This document shows positions 32,540 to 41,550 of a DNA stretch of 64,000 nucleotides, one piece after another (position 1 is the stretch's first letter; each line of letters starts with the position of its first letter). Source of the DNA: Fictibacillus phosphorivorans. GTDB lineage: Bacteria; Bacillota; Bacilli; Bacillales; Fictibacillaceae. Both the position numbers and the translations under genes were made by a program. Under the pieces are notes generated by a model that had not been told where the DNA came from, made no database searches, and was given only the letters and a program-made list of their open reading frames with translations. The DNA lies in assembly GCF_001619875.1 (NCBI RefSeq), contig NZ_LRFC01000001.1, forward strand, positions 682,001 through 746,000, in the 5' to 3' direction.

Positions 32540-33538
32540 TTAAAGAAATAGATTCAATACAAAATAAGTTAAAGCAGCTAATAATGCAGAGATCGGCAGC
32601 GTAATACACCACGTGATTAACATGGTCTTTGCCGTACCCCACTTAACCCCTTTTAATCGGTGAGAAGCTCCAACGCCTAGAATAGAAGAGGTAATAACAT
32701 GAGTGGTACTTACAGGAATCCCTAAAACGGAAGCCCCAAGAATAACAGAAGCACCTGTTAGATCGGCAGAAACACCGTTAACAGGACGGATTTTCATAAT
32801 CTTTCCGCCTACTGTTTTAATGATTTTCCATCCACCTACCGATGTTCCAAGACCCATTGCAAGCGCACAGGAAACTTGTACCCATAATTGAATGTCTGTA
32901 CTGTCTGTATAGCCGTTCGCGATTAACGCCATCGTAATGATACCCATCGCTTTTTGCGCATCGTTCGTTCCATGTGAATAGGCTTGGAAAGCTGCAGTAA
33001 CCACTTGAACTTTACGAAAACCATTGTTTGTCTTCGTTAAATTACTATTTTTAAACAGCATTTTAATAATGTTATAAAAGATAAATCCAACTGCAAACGC
33101 TAAGATTGGCGAAAGCAGTAGACCATAGATGATTTTAAGAAATCCAGAATAATGCAAAGCTCCAAAACCGGCAGCTGCAATCGCAGCACCAGCAATAGAC
33201 CCAATAATAGCATGTGATGATGAACTTGGAATACCGTAGTACCATGTAATCAAGTTCCATGTAATGGCCGCAATAAGGGCAGCTAGTATAACAACAGATC
33301 CGTTTTGCAATGTGAACGGATCCACAATGTCTTTAGAAATTGTTTTTGCAACACCAGTAAATGTCATGGCTCCGACAAAGTTCATAACAGCAGCCAGAAT
33401 AATGGCTCTTCTTGGTGTTAGTGCTTTTGTTGATACGGATGTGGCAATCGCGTTTGCTGTATCGTGGAAACCATTTATGAAGTCAAACGCTAGCGCACAA
33501 AATACAACAAGAATGGTAATGAGTAATACTGTATCCAT
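32540..33538 (-). CDS. pit: inorganic phosphate transporter, Pit family
   Basis: A 332-residue membrane protein with about ten helices. It carries the two PitA-type repeats: FDFINGFHDTANAIATSVST near the N-terminus and QAYSHGTNDAQKAMGII in the middle, with GASVLGIPVSTTHV later. Pit proteins import metal-phosphate with protons. ATG 33538 has GGGTGA before it; GTG 33547 is less likely because the ribosome-binding site would overlap it. The gene follows the DUF47 gene by 12 bases, the usual pair in Bacillus. Confidence 0.9.
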   Translation of the reverse strand: MDTVLLITILVVFCALAFDFINGFHDTANAIATSVSTKALTPRRAIILAAVMNFVGAMTFTGVAKTISKDIVDPFTLQNGSVVILAALIAAITWNLITWYYGIPSSSSHAIIGSIAGAAIAAAGFGALHYSGFLKIIYGLLLSPILAFAVGFIFYNIIKMLFKNSNLTKTNNGFRKVQVVTAAFQAYSHGTNDAQKAMGIITMALIANGYTDSTDIQLWVQVSCALAMGLGTSVGGWKIIKTVGGKIMKIRPVNGVSADLTGASVILGASVLGIPVSTTHVITSSILGVGASHRLKGVKWGTAKTMLITWCITLPISALLAALTYFVLNLFL

Positions 33539-33550
33539 GCCAGTCACCCG

Positions 33551-34168
33551 TTACGCGTTTTTCATGATGATAGATTCTAAAGTATTTGCAACGTTTTGGC
33601 AGCTGTCGGCAATGCCTTCAAGCACTTCATACATTTCTTTATACTTAATTACTTTGATCGGATCTGTTTGAGATGCGAACAATTCACGCTGTGCTTCACG
33701 GTATAAATCGTCACACTTTGATTCGTAATCTTTAATTTTAATAGCATGTTCACGCATATCAAGAAGTTTTTTCTCAGATAGCAGGTTAACGGTTAAAAGT
33801 ATTTCATCAGCGCTTAGCTTGATGTATTCAACAAACTTAACCATGTATTGATCAGGGTTTGTGATCGCATAAATGTCAAACAAAGCAGATGATTGCTCAA
33901 TGCCATCCAAAATGTCATCCATGCTCATTGCAAGTGACAAGATATCTTCTCGCTCGATAGGTGTAATAAACACTTTGTTCAGTTCCATGATTACGGTATG
34001 AACGTAAGAATCACCTTTTGATTCAAGCTGTTTCAGGTGATCTGCAAATTCACGCAAGTCATCGCTGTTATTGATTTTGAAATCGTGAAAGTATCCTGCA
34101 GATTCTTTTAAGTTGCTGGCAATATCTGTTAGCATGACCATGAACTTATCCTTTTTCTTTGTAAACAT
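33551..34168 (-). CDS. DUF47 (PhoU-like) Pit accessory protein
   Basis: A 205-residue all-helical PhoU-like protein with conserved acidic/His metal-binding repeats, including LKQLESKGDSYVH and REDILSLAMSMDDILDGIE. DUF47 proteins are coded next to pit genes and tune the transporter, much as PhoU does for Pst. ATG 34168 follows TTGGAGGG; the frame begins earlier at 34255 but without a ribosome-binding site. It is the first gene of the two-gene pit operon. Confidence 0.88.
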   Translation of the reverse strand: MFTKKKDKFMVMLTDIASNLKESAGYFHDFKINNSDDLREFADHLKQLESKGDSYVHTVIMELNKVFITPIEREDILSLAMSMDDILDGIEQSSALFDIYAITNPDQYMVKFVEYIKLSADEILLTVNLLSEKKLLDMREHAIKIKDYESKCDDLYREAQRELFASQTDPIKVIKYKEMYEVLEGIADSCQNVANTLESIIMKNA

Positions 34169-34399
34169 AGTACCCTCCAAAAGAAATGTCTTTAATCCTT
34201 TTTCTATAAAGATGGAAGCTCTTCTCTTTATAAGCTTTTTGCCCATCCAAAACATTATATATAAAGTTGAAATAAATTGATAGTTTTTGTCGAATTTGTC
34301 TATTTTGTAATCTAAAATTTACAAACTTTTTACAAATGGGGTATTGCTAATTTTATTGGAATATTCCTATTGAAAAGAACTTTTAGAACTGCTTTGTTG

Positions 34400-34480
34400 T
34401 TCTTGTGAAGGGTTAATTTCCGTTTCAGATGCTCGCTTTCCGTGGGGCAGGAGGCTCCCACCTGTACTCCAATCAACTGT
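34400..34480. repeat. Family B element, internally deleted copy
   Basis: GTTAATTTCCGTTTCAG (from 34412) and the right end ACTCCAATCAAC (to 34477) are present, with only about 66 bases between the outer ends, so the middle of the hairpin is lost. It lies in the 477-base gap 34169-34645, where nothing else was recognised. Confidence 0.7.
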
Positions 34481-34645
34481 CACAGAAGAAAATAACGAGA
34501 GATCATAAAGCAACAATCTTTTAGAAAAGCTCCCTTTAAGAGACCTTTTTATTGTGTTTTAGCTGTTGCTAATTTAATAAGTTAAAGCATCTTTATTCAA
34601 TCAACCCAGCCTATAAAAAAAGAACGGAAAAAAATGATCCGTACG

Positions 34646-35242
34646 TCAACCTTCATTTTCTGCAGGCATAGATAATCCATAGAAAAACATTTGAAAGATA
34701 TCAGCAGCAAGCTTTTTGCCGTTTTCGCCTGTAATCATAGAAATGAGCATGTCGTTATTGAATAGCTGTATATAAAGCATAATGGATTGCTCTGAAAGGT
34801 TAGGATTAATCTCACCGTTACGCTGAGCTTCTTTTATTAAGCCGACGATTAACGGAAGGGCATATTTAGACTGAAATTCAGCTAGATAGGTCCTTAATTC
34901 TTCGTCGTTTAACATCATCTCTTGAATAACTTCAGGATGGATGTTCAGCACCTCTTTTGTCTTATGAAGAATGCTTGCCTTCATTTTTTCTTGAAAGGAA
35001 AGGTCTTTATTGAATAGGTTCTTATGGAACTCGTATTGCTGTTCAGTAAAGTCTTTAACCACTTCTCGAAACAAAGCTTCTTTGCTGCCGAAGTGATTGT
35101 AGATGGTGACTTGGGATACACCGGCTTGTTTTGCGATATCTTCAATTTTTATATCCTTAAAACCTTGTTGTTGGAAGAGGGAAAAAGCAGCTTGTTTAAT
35201 ATCAGCCTTTTTTTGTTTTTTACGACGTTCATATCCGTTCAA
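34646..35242 (-). CDS. TetR family transcriptional regulator
   Basis: A 198-residue TetR-type regulator. The DNA-binding domain is KQAAFSLFQQQGFKDIKIED and IAKQAGVSQVTIYNHFGSKEAL (residues about 14-60). The C-terminal part binds an unknown ligand and dimerises. The start is TTG 35242 behind GAGGTG. It is divergent from an ABC exporter pair. Two inverted repeats built on TTTTGAAA/TTTCAAAA lie in the shared 144-base region, one beside each start, so it probably represses both itself and the exporter. Confidence 0.87.
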   Translation of the reverse strand: MNGYERRKKQKKADIKQAAFSLFQQQGFKDIKIEDIAKQAGVSQVTIYNHFGSKEALFREVVKDFTEQQYEFHKNLFNKDLSFQEKMKASILHKTKEVLNIHPEVIQEMMLNDEELRTYLAEFQSKYALPLIVGLIKEAQRNGEINPNLSEQSIMLYIQLFNNDMLISMITGENGKKLAADIFQMFFYGLSMPAENEG

Positions 35243-35274
35243 TTTCCTTCACCTCTTTATAAGAATAAATCATA

Positions 35275-35373
35275 TTTTGAAAAATAACAAATAAGATATT
35301 TCAAAAAGTATTGTCACAAAATGAGAAAAAGTATATGATGATTTTGAAATATAAATATAAAAATATTTCAAAA
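35275..35373. promoter_or_regulatory. Divergent promoter region with paired TetR operator sites
   Basis: TTTTGAAATA (35342-35351) and TATTTCAAAA (35364-35373) are perfect ten-base arms 12 bases apart. TTTTGAAA (35275) and TATTTCAAAA (35297-35306) form a second site. TTGTCA-17-TATGAT (35311-35339) between them is a good promoter for the ABC genes. Confidence 0.72.
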
Positions 35374-35386
35374 AGAGGGTGGGACA

Positions 35387-36274
35387 ATGATTAAAGTAGA
35401 TGGACTTACAAAGGCATTCACATCAGAAAAAGGATTGTTTGATCTGCACTTTGAAGTAAACAAAGGTGAAGTTTTTGGATACATTGGGCCAAACGGTGCT
35501 GGGAAGTCAACAACAATCCGTCACTTGATGGGATTTATGAAACCAGATAGCGGTCATTCCTCCATACATGGATTAGATTGCTGGAAGAATTCTGCTCAGA
35601 TTCAGAAACTTGCAGGCTATCTCCCTGGTGAAATTGTGTTCTTAGAAGGAATGACTGGTTTGAGTTTTTTGACATTGATCCAGCAAATGAGAAAGCAGAA
35701 AGAAACTAAAAGAAGAGACGAACTGATTGAACGGTTTCAGTTGGATGTGAAAACTCCGATACGCAAGATGTCGAAAGGGATGAAACAGAAGGTTGGAATT
35801 ATTGCAGCATTTATGCATGAGCCAGAGGTGCTTATCCTTGACGAACCTACATCAGGACTTGATCCCCTTATGCAACGAGTGTTTATTGACCTGATTTTAG
35901 AAGAAAAAATGAAAAACAAAACCATTCTCATGTCCTCACACAGTTTTCATGAAATTGAGCGTACATGCGATTCAGCAGGAATTATTAAGGATGGCAGATT
36001 AGTCGCATATGAAGACATGCATTCGCTAAGAACTGTTCAGCGGAGAGTTTTTGAAGTGAAGGTTAGAACGGACGCGGATATAGAAAAAATGGTACAATCA
36101 TCGCTTTTAACTGAAGTTATAGGGGAGAGAACTGTTCACATTACGGTTCAGGGAAATGATCAGGAGTTTATTCAATTGTTAAGTCAATGTGAAGTACAAC
36201 ATCTAGATACAAGGCCACAGGACTTAGAGGATATCTTCATGCATTACTACGATAGAAGGGAAGTGGCAAAATGA
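35387..36274 (+). CDS. ABC-2 type transporter ATP-binding protein
   Basis: A 295-residue ABC ATPase. Walker A is GPNGAGKST (about 34-42), the signature MSKGMKQK near 126, Walker B VLILDEPTSGLDP near 147, and the switch histidine is in MSSHSFHEIE. A C-terminal extension of about 80 residues, typical of the drug/antibiotic exporter ATPases, follows. It overlaps the permease gene by four bases. Together they form a two-component exporter under TetR control; the substrate is unknown. Confidence 0.9.
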   Translation: MIKVDGLTKAFTSEKGLFDLHFEVNKGEVFGYIGPNGAGKSTTIRHLMGFMKPDSGHSSIHGLDCWKNSAQIQKLAGYLPGEIVFLEGMTGLSFLTLIQQMRKQKETKRRDELIERFQLDVKTPIRKMSKGMKQKVGIIAAFMHEPEVLILDEPTSGLDPLMQRVFIDLILEEKMKNKTILMSSHSFHEIERTCDSAGIIKDGRLVAYEDMHSLRTVQRRVFEVKVRTDADIEKMVQSSLLTEVIGERTVHITVQGNDQEFIQLLSQCEVQHLDTRPQDLEDIFMHYYDRREVAK

Positions 36275-37077
36275 GCTGGCCTCTTTACCTTTCGATGATG
36301 AAAAGTCACGCAAAGATGCTCGGTGGATTCATTTATGGTGCTGTAGCGTATATCGTACTTATTATATGGATCTATCCATCCATTGCAGATATGAAGGGCT
36401 TTAACGAAATGATTGCCGCATTACCAGAAGGAATGCGAAAGCTGATCGGAATGGAAAATGGCATTAACTCGTTATCAGACTATATAGCTGGTGAGTTTTA
36501 TGGCATGCTATTTTTAATTATTCTAATGGTATATGTAATTTTAACATCCACCCGATTAATGGCACGGCTCGTTGATCAAGGCTCAATGGCCTATTTACTT
36601 GCAACACCTAATTCAAGGGTTAAGATTGCTTCAACTCAAGCAGCTGTCCTGATTACGGGCCTTGCATGTATCGTTGTTTTTACGACTTTGAGCGGTATTG
36701 CAGCAAGCGAGTGGCTGATCAGCGGTTATGAATTGGATGTTCGATCATTCGTTAAACTAAATGTGCTGACATTCCTTATCTTTTCATGCGTAGCAGCTTA
36801 TTGCTTCCTCATTTCCTCTATCTGTAACGATGAGAAAAAGGCACTTGGAGTATCAGCAGGTATCACACTGGTTTTCTATATGTTCAATATGGCAGGGAAG
36901 TTAAGTGAGAAAACAGAATGGCTGTTAAACCTTTCCATTTTTAAGCTGTACGATCCTATTAAGATGATCAATAATGAAACAGATGCATTACTGACAGGAT
37001 CCATTCTTGCTGTAACAACGATTCTATTGTTAGCCATAAGCATCATTGTATTTAAAAGAAGAAATCTGCCGCTCTAA
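36271..37077 (+). CDS. ABC-2 type transporter permease
   Basis: A 268-residue membrane protein with six helices (about 18-36, 80-100, 125-150, 165-185, 195-213, 240-262). The loop GEFYGMLFLIILMVYVI and the segment LATPNSRVKI are like the ABC-2 exporters of the TetR-linked type. The start ATG overlaps the ATPase stop. It forms the membrane channel for the ATPase before it. Confidence 0.85.
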   Translation: MSWPLYLSMMKSHAKMLGGFIYGAVAYIVLIIWIYPSIADMKGFNEMIAALPEGMRKLIGMENGINSLSDYIAGEFYGMLFLIILMVYVILTSTRLMARLVDQGSMAYLLATPNSRVKIASTQAAVLITGLACIVVFTTLSGIAASEWLISGYELDVRSFVKLNVLTFLIFSCVAAYCFLISSICNDEKKALGVSAGITLVFYMFNMAGKLSEKTEWLLNLSIFKLYDPIKMINNETDALLTGSILAVTTILLLAISIIVFKRRNLPL

Positions 37078-37100
37078 GTGATTCTAAATAAGTGAGTTCC

Positions 37101-37230
37101 TGTGTATAATAAAGTAAGAAAACCGTGTCACATTCTAAAAATTTTAACATACACTGTTAGAGCTAGGAACCGAATATTGGATAGTTTTCAGGCTGCTGTC
37201 GTAAAAGACGGCAGCATTTCTGCTTTTTTA
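37101..37230 (+). promoter_or_regulatory. Leader of the metal ATPase gene with alternative hairpins
   Basis: A TATAAT box (37105-37110) is followed by a leader of about 165 bases. GCTGCTGTC/GACGGCAGC (37192-37215) is one hairpin; GCAG/CTGC with six T (37210-37226) is another that shares its right arm, so the two exclude each other as in an attenuator. Confidence 0.4.
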
Positions 37231-37280
37231 GGGGTACTTGAGGATGATAGTTATTATCAAATACACGGGAGGGGTGTTCA

Positions 37281-39152
37281 GTGGAACTCTCTGCACGGAC
37301 TCAACTTATAATGGCAACGATAGCCGGTGTATTCATACTGTCGGCTTGGATGATGGAAAAATATTCAGATTCCCCGTTTTATGTTCTTTTCTATCTTTTA
37401 GCTTTTGTCATTGGCGGGTACGCAAAAGCGGTTGAGGGAATACAGGAAAGTCTCAAAGAAAAACAGTTGAATGTTGAACTTTTGATGATGTTTGCTGCAA
37501 TCGGGTCTGCAGCGATTGGTTATTGGGGTGAAGGAGCTGTACTGATTCTTATCTTTGCTTATTCAGGAGCTCTAGAGATGTACACCCTTCAAAAAAGCGA
37601 TAGAGAAATTAGAGCCCTCATTTCATTACAGCCTGAAGAAGCTTGGCTGATCTCTGATGATAAAGAATTTAGGGTAAATGCTTCATCCTTAGAACCTGAT
37701 CATCTCATAAAAGTTAAACCAGGTGAACGCATACCTGCAGATGGGATCGTTTTAAGAGGCAGCTCATTTGTTAATGAATCAGCTCTGACAGGGGAGCCCA
37801 TTGCAAAAGAAGTTGGAATCTCTTCTCACGTTTTGGCAGGAACACTTAATCAATCAGGTCTTCTAGAGATTAAGGTAACGAAATTCATGAAGGATTCTGT
37901 TTTTCAAAGAATGATAGACTTAGTGAACAAGGCACAAAGTGAAGCACCGCCTGTACAGCGAAAAATAGAAGAATTTGAAACAAAATATGTCCTTTTTGTA
38001 CTGTTAGCAGCGGCGCTAACCGTATTAGTTCCTGGATCAACTGGAATTTGGACTTATTCTGAATCATTGTACCGTGCGTGTGTTCTTTTAGTTGTTGCTT
38101 CTCCTTGTGCTTTAGTCGCTTCAACAATGCCCGCTCTTCTTGCCTCTTTGTCAAACGCAGCTAAGCACGGAATCCTTTTTAAAAGCGGTGTTTTTCTTGA
38201 AAAATTAAGCTTAGTGAACGTGGTTGCCTTTGACAAAACAGGGACATTAACAAAAGGATGTCCTTCTGTAAAAATAGCGAAATATGTTCACAGTGACTAT
38301 AAACGAGAAGAATTGATTTCAATCATTTATACAATTGAGAAAAATAGTACGCATCCTCTTGCGAAAGCAATCATGGAAAACCTTCAAACTGAAACAAAGG
38401 GATTACCAAAAGACTTGTCATGTTTTGAAGATTTTCCCGGGAATGGTGTAAGTGCTGAAATAGAGAAGGTCAATTGGAAGATTGGCAACCGAAGTTGGAC
38501 CGGAATCTCTGAAAAACAAGAATGTGAGCTTTTGTCTGAAATGGAAGAGGGAGAAGGGGAAGCAGGTCATACCGTTGTATATGTAACTGCAGACGGTGAG
38601 CTTGCAGCCTATTTTTTAATAGGAGACACGATAAGGGAAGAATCGGTTGAGGCCATTCAATCACTTCAACAAAAACAAATATTAACGCTGATGCTGACAG
38701 GTGATTCCAAACGTGGGGCAGAAGCAATAGGCAGACTGGCTAAAGTAGATCAAGTTGGTTATTCCTGTATGCCTGAAGATAAGGTGAATACCGTTAAAAA
38801 TTGGAGAGATAAGCAAAATGTTGTAGCGATGATCGGCGATGGGGTAAACGATGCTCCAGCACTTGCTGTGGCTGACGTTGGTGTAGCGATGGGCATGGGA
38901 AGTGATGCAGCAATTGAAACAGCAGATGTTGTATTGATTAAGAATGATCTTAGCAAACTGCTTTATGCCATGAAGTTATCAGAACGACTATCTAAAATAG
39001 TTAAACAAAATATTGTGTTTTCAATTAGTGTCATCTTTATACTGCTTTGTGCAAACTATCTTGAATTTCTTACCCTGCCCTTTGGGGTAATCGGGCATGA
39101 GGGAAGTACGATTTTAGTCATTTTAAATGGTCTGAGGTTATTAAAAGGTTAA
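37281..39152 (+). CDS. zosA: P1B-type metal-transporting ATPase, ZosA/PfeT-like
   Basis: A 623-residue heavy-metal P-type ATPase. The metal-binding membrane motif is S-P-C (about 273), the phosphorylation site DKTGT (about 316), the actuator loop ALTGEP and the hinge GDGVNDAPA. No N-terminal heavy-metal domain is present. Regions such as AFVIGGYAKAVEGIQESL and the end LPFGVIGHEGSTILVILNGL agree closely with B. subtilis ZosA/PfeT, a PerR/Fur-linked ferrous-iron exporter first described as a zinc pump. GTG 37281 follows GGGAGGGGTG. No clear PerR box was found in the leader. Confidence 0.87.
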   Translation: MELSARTQLIMATIAGVFILSAWMMEKYSDSPFYVLFYLLAFVIGGYAKAVEGIQESLKEKQLNVELLMMFAAIGSAAIGYWGEGAVLILIFAYSGALEMYTLQKSDREIRALISLQPEEAWLISDDKEFRVNASSLEPDHLIKVKPGERIPADGIVLRGSSFVNESALTGEPIAKEVGISSHVLAGTLNQSGLLEIKVTKFMKDSVFQRMIDLVNKAQSEAPPVQRKIEEFETKYVLFVLLAAALTVLVPGSTGIWTYSESLYRACVLLVVASPCALVASTMPALLASLSNAAKHGILFKSGVFLEKLSLVNVVAFDKTGTLTKGCPSVKIAKYVHSDYKREELISIIYTIEKNSTHPLAKAIMENLQTETKGLPKDLSCFEDFPGNGVSAEIEKVNWKIGNRSWTGISEKQECELLSEMEEGEGEAGHTVVYVTADGELAAYFLIGDTIREESVEAIQSLQQKQILTLMLTGDSKRGAEAIGRLAKVDQVGYSCMPEDKVNTVKNWRDKQNVVAMIGDGVNDAPALAVADVGVAMGMGSDAAIETADVVLIKNDLSKLLYAMKLSERLSKIVKQNIVFSISVIFILLCANYLEFLTLPFGVIGHEGSTILVILNGLRLLKG

Positions 39153-39153
39153 G

Positions 39154-39190
39154 AAAAAAGCCGGACATCATGTCCCGGCTTTTAATTTTT
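39154..39190 (+). terminator. Terminator of the metal ATPase gene
   Basis: AAAAGCCGG and CCGGCTTTT arms around a short loop, followed by a T-rich stretch. Confidence 0.8.
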
Positions 39191-39216
39191 TTGCTGTTGT
39201 CATTTTCTTTGATGCT

Positions 39217-39285
39217 TTTGAAAGTAGTTGATTTCCGTTTCAGGCTGCTCGCTTTCCGCGGGGCAGGCGGTGAGCCACATTTAGA
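39217..39285. repeat. Family B element remnant (left half)
   Basis: TTGAAAGTAGTTGATTTCCG and the following CGCTTTCCGCGGGGCAGGCG match the left half of the 24047 copy with few changes; the right half is missing. Confidence 0.75.
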
Positions 39286-39333
39286 AAAGATTGATGATAA
39301 GAAAATCAGCAGCAGTGTAACAGAAACTATTTT

Positions 39334-39921
39334 TTAGTACGAACTCTTGTTAATATCCGTTTGTTTCTTTTCGTAAGTTGAATCCGTACCTGTTTTTTGA
39401 TGTGTATCAGTTGAATCCATTGTTCGCGGTGTTACCACAGCTTTTGTTTGAGTTTGTGCATTTGTTTGAGCACTATCTTTTTCCGCTTCTAATTTTGCTT
39501 CATCAATAGCAGATTTTGTTTCTTTTTTTACTTCGCCTACGGTACTCTTTGCTTCTTGCAATTTTTGACGTGCAGAGAAAGAGAGGTTGCCGGATTTTTC
39601 TTTAATGGAAGCAACCGTGTCTTTTGCGTCCATCTTTCCAAGTTGCGCTTTTAATTTGGTTTCATCTCTTAATTGCTGAGTGCGTTCCTTTAATTTTAAA
39701 GAAGAATCACGCAGATCGTTTCTGAATTCATTTCCTTTTTTAGGCGCATATAACAGGGCTGCTGCAGCTCCAACTAGACTTCCGACTACGAGTCCCGTAG
39801 TGAAACCAGAAGCATTCCCTTTCTTGTTAACTTCTGTATAAGTATTGTCACGTGTTTGGAAATCAGAATGTGTGAAAACCGGCTCCGCTGTAGTTGTTGT
39901 TGTAGTTGTATTGTTAGGCAT
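39334..39921 (-). CDS. YtxH-like stress protein
   Basis: A 195-residue protein. A short Thr-rich N-terminus (seven Thr in a row, residues 5-11) precedes a glycine/alanine membrane-like helix, TGLVVGSLVGAAAALLYAPK, which is the YtxH domain hallmark. A long charged helical part and a Thr/Gln-rich tail follow. YtxH proteins in Bacillus belong to the general stress response; the molecular role is unknown. ATG 39921 follows AAAGGAGG. The Thr run is coded by an ACA/ACT microsatellite. Confidence 0.8.
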   Translation of the reverse strand: MPNNTTTTTTTAEPVFTHSDFQTRDNTYTEVNKKGNASGFTTGLVVGSLVGAAAALLYAPKKGNEFRNDLRDSSLKLKERTQQLRDETKLKAQLGKMDAKDTVASIKEKSGNLSFSARQKLQEAKSTVGEVKKETKSAIDEAKLEAEKDSAQTNAQTQTKAVVTPRTMDSTDTHQKTGTDSTYEKKQTDINKSSY

Positions 39922-40014
39922 AGTATCAAATCCTCCTTTTAGTCTGTATACAAACCCTACCCGGTTAAAAGAAGAACTAAACCCTTTATCTTCAGCTGAA
40001 ATAGCCTATACATA

Positions 40015-40041
40015 GAAAAAGCCGGGCAATTTTCACCCGGC
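40015..40041 (-). terminator. Terminator of the YdjO-like gene
   Basis: On the minus strand GCCGGG and CCCGGC form a six-base stem followed by five T. Confidence 0.8.
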
Positions 40042-40059
40042 AGAATTCTATTTATTTCA

Positions 40060-40248
40060 TTAGCTTTTGAGTTCAGGAAGCATACGAATTTCCTCATTCA
40101 TTGCTGATTGACAAATGGGGCATTGCGGTTCTTTTTGCAAAGAATAATCAGCGCGCATCCAGCATGAGCAACCGTCACTCGTACATGCCCATACCTTTGT
40201 TTCTACGTCTGGAATCGGCTCTGCAGGTTGTTTTGAAAAAAAAGCCAT
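40060..40248 (-). CDS. ydjO: YdjO-like cold-inducible zinc-ribbon protein
   Basis: A 62-residue protein with C-x4-C-x-C-W and C-P-I-C pairs, forming a probable zinc ribbon, and the ending MLPEL shared with B. subtilis YdjO (cold-inducible). The start ATG is preceded by GGGGGAT. It is a one-gene unit. The function of the family is unknown; a rubredoxin-like or RNA-linked role is only a guess. Confidence 0.8.
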   Translation of the reverse strand: MAFFSKQPAEPIPDVETKVWACTSDGCSCWMRADYSLQKEPQCPICQSAMNEEIRMLPELKS

Positions 40249-40315
40249 AGATATCCCCCTTTTCTGTTCTACTTATAGTATACGCCTAAAAGAGGAAAAA
40301 TATGTATCATTTTGA

Positions 40316-41269
40316 TTACATATTTAAAATAGCTTCATCTTTAGCACATATTTCTCTCGCCCACTGTGCATGAAGTTCTTTAATTTCCTTTGGGGAATGG
40401 ATGATTATGTTTGTTTTTAAAGGCCATAAATATTCTGCAACCTTTTCTAAATATGTAACTAATATATTTCCTTTAAGACTTTCTGGGTTTTCATTGATCT
40501 TGTTTAAAAATTGATTCAAAAAAGGGTGTGACCTGCAGTATGGCAATCCGCCAGGCGTGATTTCAGCATCTAGCTTTAAATAACTTTTAGGTGAAATTTC
40601 TGCAGCCCAGTTGTGAATGGTTACATTTGAGAAGTCCTTTACTTCCATAGGCTCATAGTTGATTACCGCGTTTTGAATGTCTGTAAGTTTGAAAATATGA
40701 AAATCCATAAGGGAGTAACAAAAAGCCGGACAGAACCATTCACCATTTTCGCTGTACATACCAATCAGCTGAATGTTGCAATACATTTTTTGATTATCCA
40801 TCTGATAGAGGATCGTAACAATTTTTTGCTTAACAGCAGCTTCTAATAATATGGGTGCAAGTGAATGATGAGGAGGCAAGGGGAGGTGGACAGAAAGCCG
40901 CTTTTTGATCTGCTCCCCATTTTCCTTTGCATCATCTGGCAAATAGTGATTCAATTTATTCTCAATGGATTTACTTTGCAGCTGAAACGGAAATGCCGCC
41001 TCTTTGTACATTTGTATCCTGTAGAGGATGGCCGATGCCTCTAATTCAGTAAATCCAATCGGTGGAAGGATTCGATCGTTCTCAATGCGATAACCGCCAT
41101 GCGGACCGAATTCTGAAACGATGGGAAGTCCCATTTCAATAAGATTTAATAGATCACGCTGTATCGTTCTCGTGGATACTTGGAACTCATCAGCTAATTC
41201 TTTTAAAGTAAAATGCTTTTTTGAGTTAATGGAAAGTAAAAGTCTTTCCAACCTTTTTATCTTTGACAT
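40316..41269 (-). CDS. HTH/WYL-domain transcriptional regulator (YafY type)
   Basis: A 317-residue regulator. The N-terminal DeoR-like winged helix has TLKELADEFQVSTRTIQRDL and GGYRI at the wing (residues about 20-70). The middle ILPPIGFTELEASAILY and the following domain have the order of WYL regulators, but the W-Y-L triplet itself is poorly kept (near GEWFCPAFCY). WYL proteins often sense nucleotides or single-stranded DNA. ATG 41269 follows AGGGGTC. It is a single-gene unit; no target can be seen. Confidence 0.8.
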   Translation of the reverse strand: MSKIKRLERLLLSINSKKHFTLKELADEFQVSTRTIQRDLLNLIEMGLPIVSEFGPHGGYRIENDRILPPIGFTELEASAILYRIQMYKEAAFPFQLQSKSIENKLNHYLPDDAKENGEQIKKRLSVHLPLPPHHSLAPILLEAAVKQKIVTILYQMDNQKMYCNIQLIGMYSENGEWFCPAFCYSLMDFHIFKLTDIQNAVINYEPMEVKDFSNVTIHNWAAEISPKSYLKLDAEITPGGLPYCRSHPFLNQFLNKINENPESLKGNILVTYLEKVAEYLWPLKTNIIIHSPKEIKELHAQWAREICAKDEAILNM

Positions 41270-41459
41270 GTTTGACCCCTATTTTTTATATTCAAACTTT
41301 TGTACTAGTCTTTGTCTGTTATATCGTACTTTTTTAATGAATGTTAAGGTTTATCCAAATAAAGTCAAAAATAATTCTTCTTGTTACACCCTAAAAGAGA
41401 TATTAGAGGGATGTAAGAAAGAAGTCTTTCTTTTGCTTTGGCGTTAAAAAGAACAAATA

Positions 41460-41494
41460 AAAAAACACGTTTTTCCAAATAGAAAACGTGTTAA
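41460..41494 (-). terminator. Terminator of the MarR gene
   Basis: AACACGTTTT and AAAACGTGTT form a ten-base stem; on the minus strand a T-run follows. Confidence 0.75.
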
Positions 41495-41550
41495 TTCTTT
41501 AGTATGAAAGTTAGTAAAACTAAGCTGCGGTTATTGTTTTAGCAGGTTAA

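Noticed and set aside
37102-37311. A 69-codon frame in the metal-ATPase leader
   Set aside because: Its start lies in the -10 box region, it has no ribosome-binding site and it runs into the ATPase gene.
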